A stretch of 64,000 bases of DNA from Mesorhizobium sp. Lineage in GTDB: Bacteria; Pseudomonadota; Alphaproteobacteria; Rhizobiales; Rhizobiaceae. Shown here in pieces: positions 54,093-62,439 of the stretch. The notes under the pieces were generated by a model. The model saw only the letters and a list, made by a program, of their open reading frames with translations, was not told where the DNA came from and searched no databases. The DNA is taken from positions 1 through 64,000 of the forward strand of contig SAKE01000016.1 in the NCBI GenBank assembly GCA_004017275.1, given 5' to 3'. Each line of letters opens with the position of its first letter. Position 1 is the first letter of the stretch. Made by a program: the position numbers and the translations under genes.

Positions 54093-55223
54093 ATGAAAGC
54101 TGACTTCTACGAGACGCTGGGCGTCCAAAAAGGCGCCGACGAAAAGGAGCTCAAGAGCGCTTTTCGTAAGCTCGCCATGCAGTTCCATCCCGACCGCAAC
54201 CCCGGCGATCATTCCTGCGAGCACAAGTTCAAGGAAATCAACGAAGCCTATGAGACGCTGAAGGACCCGCAGAAGCGCGCGGCCTATGACCGCTTCGGCC
54301 ACGCCGCCTTCGAACAGGGCGGCATGAATGGCGGTGCGCAAGGCTTTGGCGCCGGCGGCTTCGCCGACATCTTCGAGGATATTTTCGGCGATATGATGGG
54401 AGGCCGCCAGCGCCGCTCGTCGGGCGGCCGCGAGCGCGGCGCCGACCTGCGCTACAACATGGAAATCTCGCTGGAAGAAGCCTTTGCCGGCAAGACCGCG
54501 CAAATCCGCGTGCCGGCGTCGATTTCCTGCTCGGAATGTTCGGGCAGCGGCGCCAAGCCCGGCACCCAGCCCGTCACTTGCTCGATGTGCAACGGCCACG
54601 GCAAGGTGCGCGCCACGCAGGGCTTCTTCTCGATCGAACGCACCTGCCCGCAATGCCAGGGGCGTGGCCAGACAATCAAGGATCCGTGCCCGAAATGCGC
54701 CGGCCAGGGCCGCGTCACCGAGGAGCGTTCGCTGTCGGTCAATATTCCGGCCGGCATCGAGGACGGCACCCGCATCCGCCTTGCCAATGAGGGCGAGGCC
54801 GGCCTGCGTGGCGGGCCATCGGGCGACCTCTATATTTTCCTGGCGGTCAAGCCGCATGAGTTCTTCCAACGCGACGGCGCCGACCTCTACTGCAAGGTGC
54901 CGATCTCGATGACGACGGCCGCCCTTGGCGGTTCCTTCGAGGTAACGACGCTGGACGGCACGCAGACCAAGGTGAAAGTGCCGGAAGGCACCCAGAACGG
55001 GCGCCAGTTCCGCCTCAAGGGCAAGGGCATGCCGGTGCTGCGTCAGCCCAATGTCGGCGACCTCTACATCCAGACCGCGGTCGAGACGCCGCAGAACCTG
55101 ACCCGCCGCCAGCGCGAGCTGCTGGAGGAGTTCGAACAGCTCTCCTCGCAGGACAATTCGCCTCAATCGAGCGGCTTTTTCACCCGCATGAAGGATTTTT
55201 TCGAGTCTTTCGGCGAGCGTTGA
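54093..55223 (+). CDS. dnaJ: Chaperone DnaJ (Hsp40)
   Basis: A 376-residue type I Hsp40. The J domain has HPDRNPGD near 33. A Gly/Phe-rich linker follows (about 75-115). Four zinc-finger motifs are CSECSGSG, CSMCNGHG, CPQCQGRG and CPKCAGQG (about 147-208). The C-terminal substrate-binding domain completes it. It delivers clients to DnaK and stimulates its ATPase. It lies 202 bases after dnaK, past the dnaK terminator. Confidence 0.97.
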   Translation: MKADFYETLGVQKGADEKELKSAFRKLAMQFHPDRNPGDHSCEHKFKEINEAYETLKDPQKRAAYDRFGHAAFEQGGMNGGAQGFGAGGFADIFEDIFGDMMGGRQRRSSGGRERGADLRYNMEISLEEAFAGKTAQIRVPASISCSECSGSGAKPGTQPVTCSMCNGHGKVRATQGFFSIERTCPQCQGRGQTIKDPCPKCAGQGRVTEERSLSVNIPAGIEDGTRIRLANEGEAGLRGGPSGDLYIFLAVKPHEFFQRDGADLYCKVPISMTTAALGGSFEVTTLDGTQTKVKVPEGTQNGRQFRLKGKGMPVLRQPNVGDLYIQTAVETPQNLTRRQRELLEEFEQLSSQDNSPQSSGFFTRMKDFFESFGER

Positions 55224-55282
55224 TGCACTTTGAGTCAGCGGAAACCGATTTGCGCCGCGAAAGTCCTTGAACTGCGTCACCC

Positions 55283-55310
55283 CTTGAGACGCGACGAAAA
55301 TTATCTTATC
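55283..55310 (+). promoter_or_regulatory. RpoH-like promoter upstream of pmtA
   Basis: CTTGAG at 55283-55288 and CTTATC at 55305-55310 are 16 bases apart, the same geometry as the dnaK promoter. It would start transcription about 75 bases before pmtA. Confidence 0.5.
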
Positions 55311-55390
55311 CACGACATGCTTCCCGCCGCGCCTTGCCTAGCACCGCTCAGATGCTAAGTAACTACGGGGGAGCGCTGAGGAGAGCTTGC

Positions 55391-55996
55391 ATGACACGTG
55401 GCCCTGGACTGCGGAAGGCGCTTGTCGAAAAGTTCGACGACGAGCTCAAGTTCTTCAAGGGCTGGATCGACAAGCCGAAGACAGTCGGCTCGATCGTGCC
55501 GACCAGTTCGATCACCGCCCGCAAGATGGCCTCGATCGTCAACCCGAAATCCGGCCTGCCGGTGCTCGAGGTCGGCCCCGGCACCGGTGTCATCACCCGC
55601 GCCATCCTGGCCCAGGGCGTGCGGCCCGAAAATCTCTACGCGGTCGAATATTCCACGGATTTCGTGCGCCATTTGCGGCGGCTCTATCCCGGCGTCAACG
55701 TCATCGAGGGCGACGCCTTCAACCTCAATGCCACACTTGGCGACAAGAGCGGGATGATCTTCGATTCCGTCGTTTCCGGCGTGCCGCTGCTCAACTTTCC
55801 GGTCGCCCAGCGCATCGCCTATATCGAGAGCCTGCTCGACCGCATCCCGGCCGGCCGGCCGATCGTGCAGCTGACCTACGGACCGATGTCGCCGATCCCG
55901 GCTGGCCGCGGCGACTACACGGTCAAGCATTTCGATTTCATCTTCCGCAACATCCCGCCGACGCAGCTGTGGATTTACCGGCGCGAAGCGCATTAG
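55391..55996 (+). CDS. pmtA: Phosphatidylethanolamine N-methyltransferase, rhizobial type
   Basis: A 201-residue SAM methyltransferase closely resembling rhizobial PmtA (KFDDELKFFKGWIDKPKTVGS near 14, VPTSSITARKMAS, SAM motif VLEVGPGTGVITR at 58-70). It methylates phosphatidylethanolamine three times to phosphatidylcholine at the inner membrane. The ATG at 55391 has GGAG about seven bases upstream. Its place after dnaJ is the order I associate with Sinorhizobium and Mesorhizobium. Confidence 0.9.
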   Translation: MTRGPGLRKALVEKFDDELKFFKGWIDKPKTVGSIVPTSSITARKMASIVNPKSGLPVLEVGPGTGVITRAILAQGVRPENLYAVEYSTDFVRHLRRLYPGVNVIEGDAFNLNATLGDKSGMIFDSVVSGVPLLNFPVAQRIAYIESLLDRIPAGRPIVQLTYGPMSPIPAGRGDYTVKHFDFIFRNIPPTQLWIYRREAH

Positions 55997-56137
55997 GGTG
56001 TGCCGATATTCAGGTGAGGCCGGTCTGCAAATGGCAGTATCCTGCGCTTCCGGTGCTCACGTACGAAAAGTACGCTCCGCTCCGGTTCTCGGAAACTACC
56101 ATTTTCGACTCGGCCTGACCTGAATCTCGACGCACCC
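55997..56137. repeat. Long imperfect inverted repeat
   Basis: The left half (GGTGTGCCGATATTCAGGTG ... CGGTGCTCACGTAC) is mirrored by GTACGCTCCGCTCCGG ... CCTGAATCTCGACGCACC with about 75% pairing around GAAAA near 56065. It can form one long hairpin after pmtA. It is a different family from the other repeats. Confidence 0.75.
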
Positions 56138-56233
56138 TTCACGCATGTGCCCCAAAAACGGGTCTCGATTTTTGAGTCGATGCGTTGATTTGCTCAATCC
56201 TTGCCTGTACCTGTCCGGGAACAAGGGTGGCCA

Positions 56234-56830
56234 ATGGCAGTGATCCCGAAAATCCTCGTCTTCGCCGGCTCGGTGCGCAGCGGCGCCTACAGCGGCAGGA
56301 CAGCCGACGTGGCGCAGAAGGAACTTGCCATGCAAGGCGCCGAGGTGACCCGCATCTCGCTTGCCGACTATCCCTTGCCGATCCTCGACGAGGATTTGGA
56401 AAAGGAAAGAGGCGTTCCCGAAAACGCCCAGAAACTCGGCCGTCTCATCATCACCCATGACGGGCTGCTGATTGCCACGCCCGAATATAATGGCTCCATT
56501 CCGCCGCTGCTCAAGAACACGATCGACTGGGTGAGCCGGGTGCGCCGGGATGGTGGCCGCACGGTCAGGCCGCTTGCCGGCAAGGTCGCCGGCCTCTGCT
56601 CGTCCTCCCATGGCCACTTTGCCGGTATCCGCTGCATCAACCATCTGCGCGCCGTGCTGGTGCGCTGCCAGATGGAGGTGGTGACGCCGGAATGCTCGGT
56701 GTCCGAGGGCGGCAACGCCTTCGACGAGGACGGCAATTTCCGTGACGAAAGACTGTACAAATCGATGGAGCACCTATGCCGCACGCTGATCGAAACCTCG
56801 CGCATGCTGTCCACCCGGATAGAGACATGA
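56234..56830 (+). CDS. NADPH-dependent FMN reductase family protein
   Basis: A 198-residue flavodoxin-fold reductase. The phosphate loop AGSVRSGAYSGR lies near 10-21, and the FMN/dimer motif ATPEYNGSIPPLLKNTIDWVSR near 76. It would reduce flavins, quinones or azo compounds with NAD(P)H. The ATG at 56234 follows AAGGGTGG. Its stop overlaps the pyrF start (ATGA), so the two are coupled. Physiological role unknown. Confidence 0.83.
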   Translation: MAVIPKILVFAGSVRSGAYSGRTADVAQKELAMQGAEVTRISLADYPLPILDEDLEKERGVPENAQKLGRLIITHDGLLIATPEYNGSIPPLLKNTIDWVSRVRRDGGRTVRPLAGKVAGLCSSSHGHFAGIRCINHLRAVLVRCQMEVVTPECSVSEGGNAFDEDGNFRDERLYKSMEHLCRTLIETSRMLSTRIET

Positions 56831-57540
56831 TTGCCAGCACCTTGCAGGCCCAATCCATGCAGGAAAGACTGATCGTCGGCCTCGACGTGCCGACGGTGCG
56901 GGAAGCCGAGCAGGCGGTGCGCGAACTCGACGGCATCGTCTCCTTCTACAAGATCGGCTACCAGCTGGCCTTTGCCGGCGGGCTCGACTTCGCCAGGGAA
57001 CTGGTCAGCGGCGGCACCAAGGTCTTCCTCGACATGAAGCTGCTCGACATCGACCACACGGTGGCCAAGGGCGTCGAGAACATCGTCAAGATGGGTATGA
57101 CCATGCTGACCATCCACGCCTATCCCAAGGCGATGGCAGCGGCGGTGGAAGCAGCGCGCGGCAGCGACCTTTGCCTGCTCGCGGTCAGCGTGCTGACCTC
57201 GATGGACGAGCAGGACATGATCGATGTCGGCTATGAGTACGACCCGCATACGCTGGTGCTGCGGCGCTCCGAACAGGCGCTGCATGCCGGCATGGGCGGC
57301 ATCGTCTGCTCGGCCGCGGAGGCCGAAGCGGTGCGCCGCATCGTTGGTCCCGACATGGCGGTGGTGACGCCCGGTATCCGGCCGGCGGGCAGCGACCATG
57401 GCGACCAGAAGCGCGTGGTGACGCCAGGGCAAGCCATCCGCAACGGCTCCAGCCACCTCGTCGTCGGCCGGCCGATCGTGGCTGCGGCCAACAAACAGGA
57501 AGCGGCCGAAGCCATCCTCGACGAGATGCGCTCGGCCTGA
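56827..57540 (+). CDS. pyrF: Orotidine 5'-phosphate decarboxylase
   Basis: A 237-residue TIM-barrel enzyme that makes UMP from OMP, the last step of pyrimidine synthesis. The catalytic array is FLDMKLLDIDHTV (67-79, with Asp69, Lys71, Asp74 and Asp76), and the phosphate loop VVGRPIVAA is near the C-terminus. The ATG at 56827 lies in the overlap with the FMN reductase gene, which fixes the start better than in-frame codons upstream. Confidence 0.94.
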   Translation: MIASTLQAQSMQERLIVGLDVPTVREAEQAVRELDGIVSFYKIGYQLAFAGGLDFARELVSGGTKVFLDMKLLDIDHTVAKGVENIVKMGMTMLTIHAYPKAMAAAVEAARGSDLCLLAVSVLTSMDEQDMIDVGYEYDPHTLVLRRSEQALHAGMGGIVCSAAEAEAVRRIVGPDMAVVTPGIRPAGSDHGDQKRVVTPGQAIRNGSSHLVVGRPIVAAANKQEAAEAILDEMRSA

Positions 57541-57573
57541 GCTTTCCCCAGAACAAGTTCGGAGACCAGGAAG

Positions 57574-57861
57574 ATGCCCAAGGGATACTGGATCGCCCGC
57601 GTCGATGTGCGCGACGCCGAAGGCTACAAGGACTATGTCGCCGCTGCCAAGCCCGCCTTCGAGCGCTTCGGCGCGAAATTCCTGGCGCGCGGCGGCGAGC
57701 ATGAGAAGGCCGAAGGACCGGGCCGCGCACGCAACGTCATCATCGAGTTCGAATCGCTCGCCGCCGCGCATGATTGCTACCACTCGCCGGAATACCAGCG
57801 CGCCGCCGCCATTCGCCAGAAGGTCGCCGACGGCGAGATCGTTCTGGTCGAAGGCGTCTGA
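57574..57861 (+). CDS. DUF1330-family small protein
   Basis: A 95-residue protein of the DUF1330 ferredoxin-like (dimeric alpha-beta barrel) family: MPKGYWIARVDVRDAEGYKDY at the start, FLARGGEHEKAEG in the middle, VIIEFESLAAAHDCYHSPEYQ near 54. It lies 33 bases after pyrF and is probably in the same transcript. The family has no settled function. Confidence 0.85.
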   Translation: MPKGYWIARVDVRDAEGYKDYVAAAKPAFERFGAKFLARGGEHEKAEGPGRARNVIIEFESLAAAHDCYHSPEYQRAAAIRQKVADGEIVLVEGV

Positions 57862-57939
57862 AGCCCACTTGGAGCAGTTTTGACAAATCGCGGGCGTGAC
57901 GGACTGCATACCTTGGCGATTGGCGCAAACGTCCAGCGC

Positions 57940-58132
57940 CTTCGTCATCCACGGGCGAAGCAAGGAGCGTAGCGACGCAGCGCAGACCCGAGGATCCATG
58001 CCGCGACTTCAAAGCGTTACAGCGGTGCAAAATTCTGCTCCGCTGTATTCCTTGGCCAAGGTCGCGGCATGGATCCCAGGGTCTCCGCGACGGAGCTTCG
58101 CTCCTGCTTCGCCCTAGTCTAGGATGACGAAG
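57940..58132. repeat. Dispersed long inverted repeat, copy 3
   Basis: The element starts CTTCGTCATCCACGGGCG and ends GGATGACGAAG, with mirrored GGATCCATGCCGCGAC and GTCGCGGCATGGATCC blocks. It belongs to the same family as 23448-23655 and 18126-18314. Confidence 0.78.
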
Positions 58133-58399
58133 CTGGGGTGACTTCGGCCAATCTCGAATGCTTATGATGGTCCAACCAAACGAACGATGAAATCTCGGCC
58201 GTCGACAGGCATCCTGTCAAATCCCTGCTGCAGCGCTAACGGCAGAACTTCGGACCAAATCCTGCAGGTTCGCGTCCCACAGCTTGGCGCCGCCAAACAG
58301 GCTCCGGCATCAGGTACATGGCAACGCGCGGCTCATCGCGCAATCGACGTCCGAGTCCGAATAGCCGCATCCAACCCTGCGAGGCCGGAGTATTGCTGG
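58133..58399. other. Intergenic stretch without visible gene
   Basis: Between the dispersed repeat and the arsR-type promoter both strands have open frames only of the length expected by chance in GC-rich DNA. I see no RNA gene, repeat or hairpin with a T-run. Confidence 0.5.
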
Positions 58400-58429
58400 T
58401 TGACATGCAGGCATTTACCTGCATATTGT
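58400..58429 (+). promoter_or_regulatory. Promoter with embedded ArsR-type operator
   Basis: TTGACA at 58400-58405 and TATTGT at 58424-58429 are 18 bases apart. The inverted repeat ATGCAGG-catt-ta-CCTGCAT (58405-58424) fills the spacer, so repressor and polymerase would exclude each other. Confidence 0.65.
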
Positions 58430-58452
58430 GCCTTATAGCAGAAGTGAGGCAG

Positions 58453-58773
58453 ATGGACGCCGACAAGGTTTTCAAAGCGCTGGGCGACCCGACACGCAGG
58501 AGGCTGCTTGACCTTCTGTGCGAGCAGAACGGGCAGACGCTCAGTCAGCTTTGCGAAAACCTGGACATGGCACGGCAATCCGCCACCCAGCACCTCGACC
58601 TGCTGGAGGCGGCCAATCTGGTGAGCACGGTCAAGCGCGGCCGCGAGAAGCTGCATTTCATCAACCCGGTGCCGCTGCACGAAGTCTACGAGCGCTGGGT
58701 GCGGAAATTCGAACGGCAGCGGCTCAGCCTGCTGCACGACCTGAAGCAAGAACTCGAAGGAGAAGACCAATGA
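58453..58773 (+). CDS. ArsR-family transcriptional regulator
   Basis: A 106-residue winged-helix regulator (VFKALGDPTRRRLLDLL at 6-22, LCENLDMARQSATQHLDLLEAANLV about 35-59). It lacks the CxC metal site of ArsR/SmtB sensors, as do the members paired with SRPBCC proteins. The ATG at 58453 has GAGG upstream; the upstream in-frame codons overlap the promoter. It overlaps the SRPBCC gene by ATGA and probably represses its own operon. Confidence 0.87.
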   Translation: MDADKVFKALGDPTRRRLLDLLCEQNGQTLSQLCENLDMARQSATQHLDLLEAANLVSTVKRGREKLHFINPVPLHEVYERWVRKFERQRLSLLHDLKQELEGEDQ

Positions 58774-59237
58774 CCACCAAAGAGACCACGAGCTTTGTCT
58801 ACGTGACCTATATCCGCTCGACGCCACAGAAGGTGTTCGAAGCCATAATCAAGCCTGATGTCGCCAAGCGCTATTGGGGCCACGAGAACGTCTCCGACTG
58901 GAAAGCAGGCTCGAAATGGGAGCATATCCGCGCCAATGACGAACGGACCGTCGAGCTCGTCGGCAAGGTCGTCGAGATCTCGCCGCCGACGCGCCTCGTC
59001 ATCACCTGGGCCAACGCTTCGCAGGCCGACGATCCGTCGAAAACCAGCCGCGTGACGTTCGCCATCGAGGAATACGACACCATGGTGCGGCTGACCGTCA
59101 GCCATGACGAACTCGAAGCCGGCAGCGGCATGGCGAAGGGGGTCAGCCAGGGTTGGCCGGCCGTGCTGTCGAGCATGAAATCCTTCCTGGAAACCGGCAG
59201 CGGCATCGACATTTTCGCCAAGCCGAAATCGGCCTGA
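58770..59237 (+). CDS. SRPBCC/AHSA1-domain protein
   Basis: A 155-residue START-like domain protein (VYVTYIRSTPQKVFEAIIKPD near 10, RYWGHENVSDWKAGSKW near 34, GWPAVLSSMKSFLETG near the end). These proteins form a hydrophobic pocket and are commonly coupled to an ArsR regulator, as here by ATGA overlap. Ligand and role are unknown. Confidence 0.85.
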   Translation: MTTKETTSFVYVTYIRSTPQKVFEAIIKPDVAKRYWGHENVSDWKAGSKWEHIRANDERTVELVGKVVEISPPTRLVITWANASQADDPSKTSRVTFAIEEYDTMVRLTVSHDELEAGSGMAKGVSQGWPAVLSSMKSFLETGSGIDIFAKPKSA

Positions 59238-59279
59238 TGCACTGCGATATCGTGCAGGTTCGGCCAATGGAGAATGACA

Positions 59280-59705
59280 ATGACCAAGCGCTATACCGGC
59301 GGCTGCGCATGCGGCGCGATCCGCTATGAAACCAGCGGCGAGCCGATCTTCCAGAATCACTGCCAATGCAGCGATTGCCAGAAGCGCTCAGGCACCGGCC
59401 ACGGATCCTATCTGACCTTCGGCCAGCGCGCCGATATGGCAATTACCGGCGAGGTGAGCACCTGGCGTGTAGCGAGCGCCAGCGGCAATGAAAAGATCCA
59501 CACCTTCTGTCCAACCTGCGGAACGCCGGTCTTCCTGATATCCGTCGCCATGCCGGAACTGATAGCGGTCCACGCGGCCAGCCTTGACGATCCGGAACAG
59601 TTCAATCCGCAGATGGTGACCTACACGAGCCACGGGCATGCCTGGGACAAGATGGATCCCGCCTTGCAGGCGGTCGAGCGAATGCCTGGGGGTAGCGTCC
59701 GCTGA
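59280..59705 (+). CDS. GFA-family (CENP-V/GFA domain) protein
   Basis: A 141-residue zinc-binding protein of the family named for glutathione-dependent formaldehyde-activating enzyme. Zinc cysteines lie in GGCACGAIRYE, HCQCSDCQKRSG and FCPTCGTPVF. The ATG at 59280 has GGAG seven bases upstream, better than the ATG at 59274. It follows the ArsR-SRPBCC pair by 42 bases and may be co-transcribed. Substrate unknown. Confidence 0.85.
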   Translation: MTKRYTGGCACGAIRYETSGEPIFQNHCQCSDCQKRSGTGHGSYLTFGQRADMAITGEVSTWRVASASGNEKIHTFCPTCGTPVFLISVAMPELIAVHAASLDDPEQFNPQMVTYTSHGHAWDKMDPALQAVERMPGGSVR

Positions 59706-59726
59706 TCAGGCCGCGCCGTCGCGCCT

Positions 59727-60800
59727 TTAAACGCGAGGTTCCTGGCCACTCAGCCGGCTGGCCGCGGTTTCGGCTATGGCATCGGCGAGCTCGAGGCCCC
59801 ATTGCTGGCGGCAATAGGCGCGGAAATCGAAGCAAGGCAGGCCGGGGCAGACCTCGAACTCGATGAGGTGGACGGTATCGTCGGCCTCGACCCTGAGATC
59901 TATGGAAAACACGTCGCGCAGGCCGAGCCCGCCCATCAGCCGCCCGGCGATCGCGCGAATCCCGGCGTCGGCGGCCGGCTGGCTGTCGGCAACCGCGACG
60001 AGTTCCGGTTCGGCATAGTGTCCCGCCGCTTTCGCTGCCTCGCCGGTGTCGCCGTAGAGCGCCAGGCTGTCGGCCATGGTCTGGAAATCGGCGCCTGAAT
60101 CGACAAAGGCCACGCCAAGCGCTTCGACACCGGCGCCAGGCACCAGGCCGAGGAAACTGGCGCGCACATTGCGACCGGCGACATAGGGCTGGACGACGAC
60201 ATCGTCGCGATAGGCCGAAAACACACGCCGGCTGATCTCGAGGGCGTGACCGAGATCGCTGCAGCGCGAATCCGCCCAGATGCCGATCTTGGCGCCAAGC
60301 CGGTTGGGCTTGACGAACCAGCCGGCCGGCGAGGCCGGCGGCTCGACCAACCACTTGCCGTCGCGCGCAAAGCCAGCCTGCGGCACCGGCAGGCCCAGCG
60401 CGCCAAGCACCGCGCCGGAGCGGAACTTGTCCTGGCAGAGTGCAAACAGCGCATCGTCGGAACCAATCGTTTTGAAGCCGCCCAGTCTGGCCAAAGCTGG
60501 GGCCGCGCCCCCACGGAAATAGGCGATGCCGTCAGTGAGCGTCCAGACCAGCGTCGTGTCCCGATCCTCGCCGGCGAGCACGCTCGCGGCGTCGTCGAGT
60601 GCAACGGCCATGAAAGACAGGCCGCGTGCCTGGCAGGCGAGGCCGAGAGCCTCGAATTCAGGGGCGAGATCAGTGGACTGCGCCAGATAGGAGGCGATTT
60701 CGGCGGCGCGCTCCGGCGCATGACCGTCAGCGATCAAACGGTCCAGGCAGGCCTTTTCCGGCTCATGGACGAGGATCAGTCTTGGCTTGTGGCTCGGCAT
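59727..60800 (-). CDS. ATP-grasp protein, D-alanine-D-alanine ligase-like
   Basis: A 357-residue ATP-grasp fold protein. The central GWFVKPNRLGAKIGIW resembles the ATP-binding strand of D-Ala-D-Ala ligases. VVVQPYVAGRNVRASFLG and the late metal-binding HLIEFEVCPGLPCFDFR (E-x-E then P-G) are also typical. It joins a carboxylate to an amine with ATP in related enzymes. It is a single gene, not in a cell-wall cluster, so a housekeeping Ddl role is unlikely. Confidence 0.72.
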   Translation of the reverse strand: MPSHKPRLILVHEPEKACLDRLIADGHAPERAAEIASYLAQSTDLAPEFEALGLACQARGLSFMAVALDDAASVLAGEDRDTTLVWTLTDGIAYFRGGAAPALARLGGFKTIGSDDALFALCQDKFRSGAVLGALGLPVPQAGFARDGKWLVEPPASPAGWFVKPNRLGAKIGIWADSRCSDLGHALEISRRVFSAYRDDVVVQPYVAGRNVRASFLGLVPGAGVEALGVAFVDSGADFQTMADSLALYGDTGEAAKAAGHYAEPELVAVADSQPAADAGIRAIAGRLMGGLGLRDVFSIDLRVEADDTVHLIEFEVCPGLPCFDFRAYCRQQWGLELADAIAETAASRLSGQEPRV

Positions 60801-60922
60801 GAACGCTTCCCGGCGGTAGGATTGCCTACCATCGCACCATGAAGGCGTCAGGCTCTCGCGAAACCGACACGACGCGGGCGGTTGCGTGACAACGCACCAA
60901 CCGACCGTAGAATGGAATTCAA

Positions 60923-61801
60923 TCAGGCGATCAGCACGCGCGGCTCGAAGCGGCCGTTGACGGGGATGTCGAGCAAGAATGTCATGCCTGCCTGCGGATC
61001 GAGGTGGCGCTGCTTCTCGTCCTTGCCCTTCCAGGCCGACGTTACCGCCAGACGATCGGCTTTCCTGCCGACAAAGGCCGGACAGGATGGCTGCGTCACC
61101 GGCATCGGGATTTCGCGCAGCAGCGCACCTTCAGGCGAGTAGGCCTTGACCGCCTTGCCGCCCCAGACGGCGTTCCAAAGCACACCGTCGCGGTCGACGA
61201 CCGAGCCGTCGACGTAGCCCTTGGCCGAGCGGTGATCGACGAATAGCTTCGGCTCGCCGGCAGGCAGGCCGGTCGCCGGGTCGCAGGCGACGCGCATCAG
61301 CAGCCCGGTCGAGGTGTCGGTGTAGTGGGCGAGCGCGCCGTCTTCGGTAAAACAGATCGAATTGGAGACGGTGATGTTCGAAAACAGCTGGCGCAGTTCG
61401 CCTTTGAAAAACCAGTAGATCGCACCCGCGCCCTTTTCCTCGCCCTTGCCCATCGTGCCCATCCACAAGGCGCCGCAGGGATGGACCCGGGAATCGTTGG
61501 AGCGCGTGACCGGATTGTCGGCCTCGACAGGCGTGTGCAGCGTCAGTTTGCCGGTCGCGACATCGCGGACAAAAAGGCCGGTCTCGGTGGCGATCAGCTG
61601 GCGCTTCTCGTCGATGACGGCGATGGCGCTCGCCATCTGGCCAAGCTCATGGATCTTCAGCGTGCCGGAGGCGACGCCCTGCTCCAGCAAAAGACCGTTG
61701 ACGATGTCGAACCAGAACAGCGCGTCGGTCGCGGGATCGTAGCTCGGCCCTTCGCCAAGCTGGCAGATGTGATCGGAAAAAACGCTCGCTTGGCTCATCA
61801 T
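60923..61801 (-). CDS. SMP-30/gluconolactonase family lactonase
   Basis: A 292-residue six-bladed propeller lactonase (CQLGEGPSYDPATDALFWFD near 13, RSNDSRVHPCGALWMGTMG near 99, GYVDGSVVDRDGVLWNAVWGG near 191). The metal ligands Glu17 and the Asn and Asp of these blades are present. It is last in the dgo operon and overlaps dgoA by ATGA, so D-galactono-lactone is the likely substrate. Confidence 0.83.
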   Translation of the reverse strand: MMSQASVFSDHICQLGEGPSYDPATDALFWFDIVNGLLLEQGVASGTLKIHELGQMASAIAVIDEKRQLIATETGLFVRDVATGKLTLHTPVEADNPVTRSNDSRVHPCGALWMGTMGKGEEKGAGAIYWFFKGELRQLFSNITVSNSICFTEDGALAHYTDTSTGLLMRVACDPATGLPAGEPKLFVDHRSAKGYVDGSVVDRDGVLWNAVWGGKAVKAYSPEGALLREIPMPVTQPSCPAFVGRKADRLAVTSAWKGKDEKQRHLDPQAGMTFLLDIPVNGRFEPRVLIA

Positions 61802-62439
61802 GCGTCTCCGCCGAATGCTGCATCCCAGGCTGTCACCGCCGCCTGGGCCCGCGTGGCCACCTCATCGACGCTCATGCCTGGCTTGAACAGGCTGGAGCCC
61901 AGTCCAAAGGCCGTCACACCCGCCGCCTTGTAGCCGGCGAAATCTTTTTCGGAGACGCCACCGACGGCGCCGACCAACGTTTGCGCCGGCAACACCGCGC
62001 GCATCGCTGAAATGCCGCCGGCACCCAGGACGCTGGCCGGAAAGAACTTCAGCGCCGAAGCGCCAAGCTTGATCGCCAGGAAGGCCTCGGTCGGCGTGAA
62101 CACGCCGGGCATGGTCACCATGCCGTAATGCATGGCACGCGCCATCACCTCGGCATCGATGTTGGGGCTGACCAGCAGCCGCCCGCCGGCCTTGTGCAGG
62201 CCATCGACGTCGGCCGGCGTCAGCACCGTGCCGGCGCCGACCAAAGCGGTTTTCGGAAGCACTTCGACGATCCGGGCGATCGACGAGAACGGCTCCGGTG
62301 AATTGAGCGGCACTTCGATCGCCTCTATGCCAGCGTCGAACAGCGCCTGGCCGATGGCAATCGCCTCGACCGGCTTGAGGCCGCGCAGGATGGCGACCAG
62401 GCCGCGCTTAAGCTTGGGAAAAGGTGCGGTCTGGCTCAT
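61798..62439 (-). CDS. dgoA: 2-dehydro-3-deoxy-6-phosphogalactonate aldolase
   Basis: A 213-residue KDPG/KDPGal-type class I aldolase. Likely catalytic residues are Glu42 (AIEVPLNSP) and the Schiff-base Lys131 (ALKFFPAS); AILRG lies at 16-20. It splits KDPGal into pyruvate and glyceraldehyde-3-phosphate. The ATG at 62439 is fixed by the ATGA overlap with dgoK. The VPLNSP variant is typical of DgoA rather than Eda. Confidence 0.88.
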   Translation of the reverse strand: MSQTAPFPKLKRGLVAILRGLKPVEAIAIGQALFDAGIEAIEVPLNSPEPFSSIARIVEVLPKTALVGAGTVLTPADVDGLHKAGGRLLVSPNIDAEVMARAMHYGMVTMPGVFTPTEAFLAIKLGASALKFFPASVLGAGGISAMRAVLPAQTLVGAVGGVSEKDFAGYKAAGVTAFGLGSSLFKPGMSVDEVATRAQAAVTAWDAAFGGDA

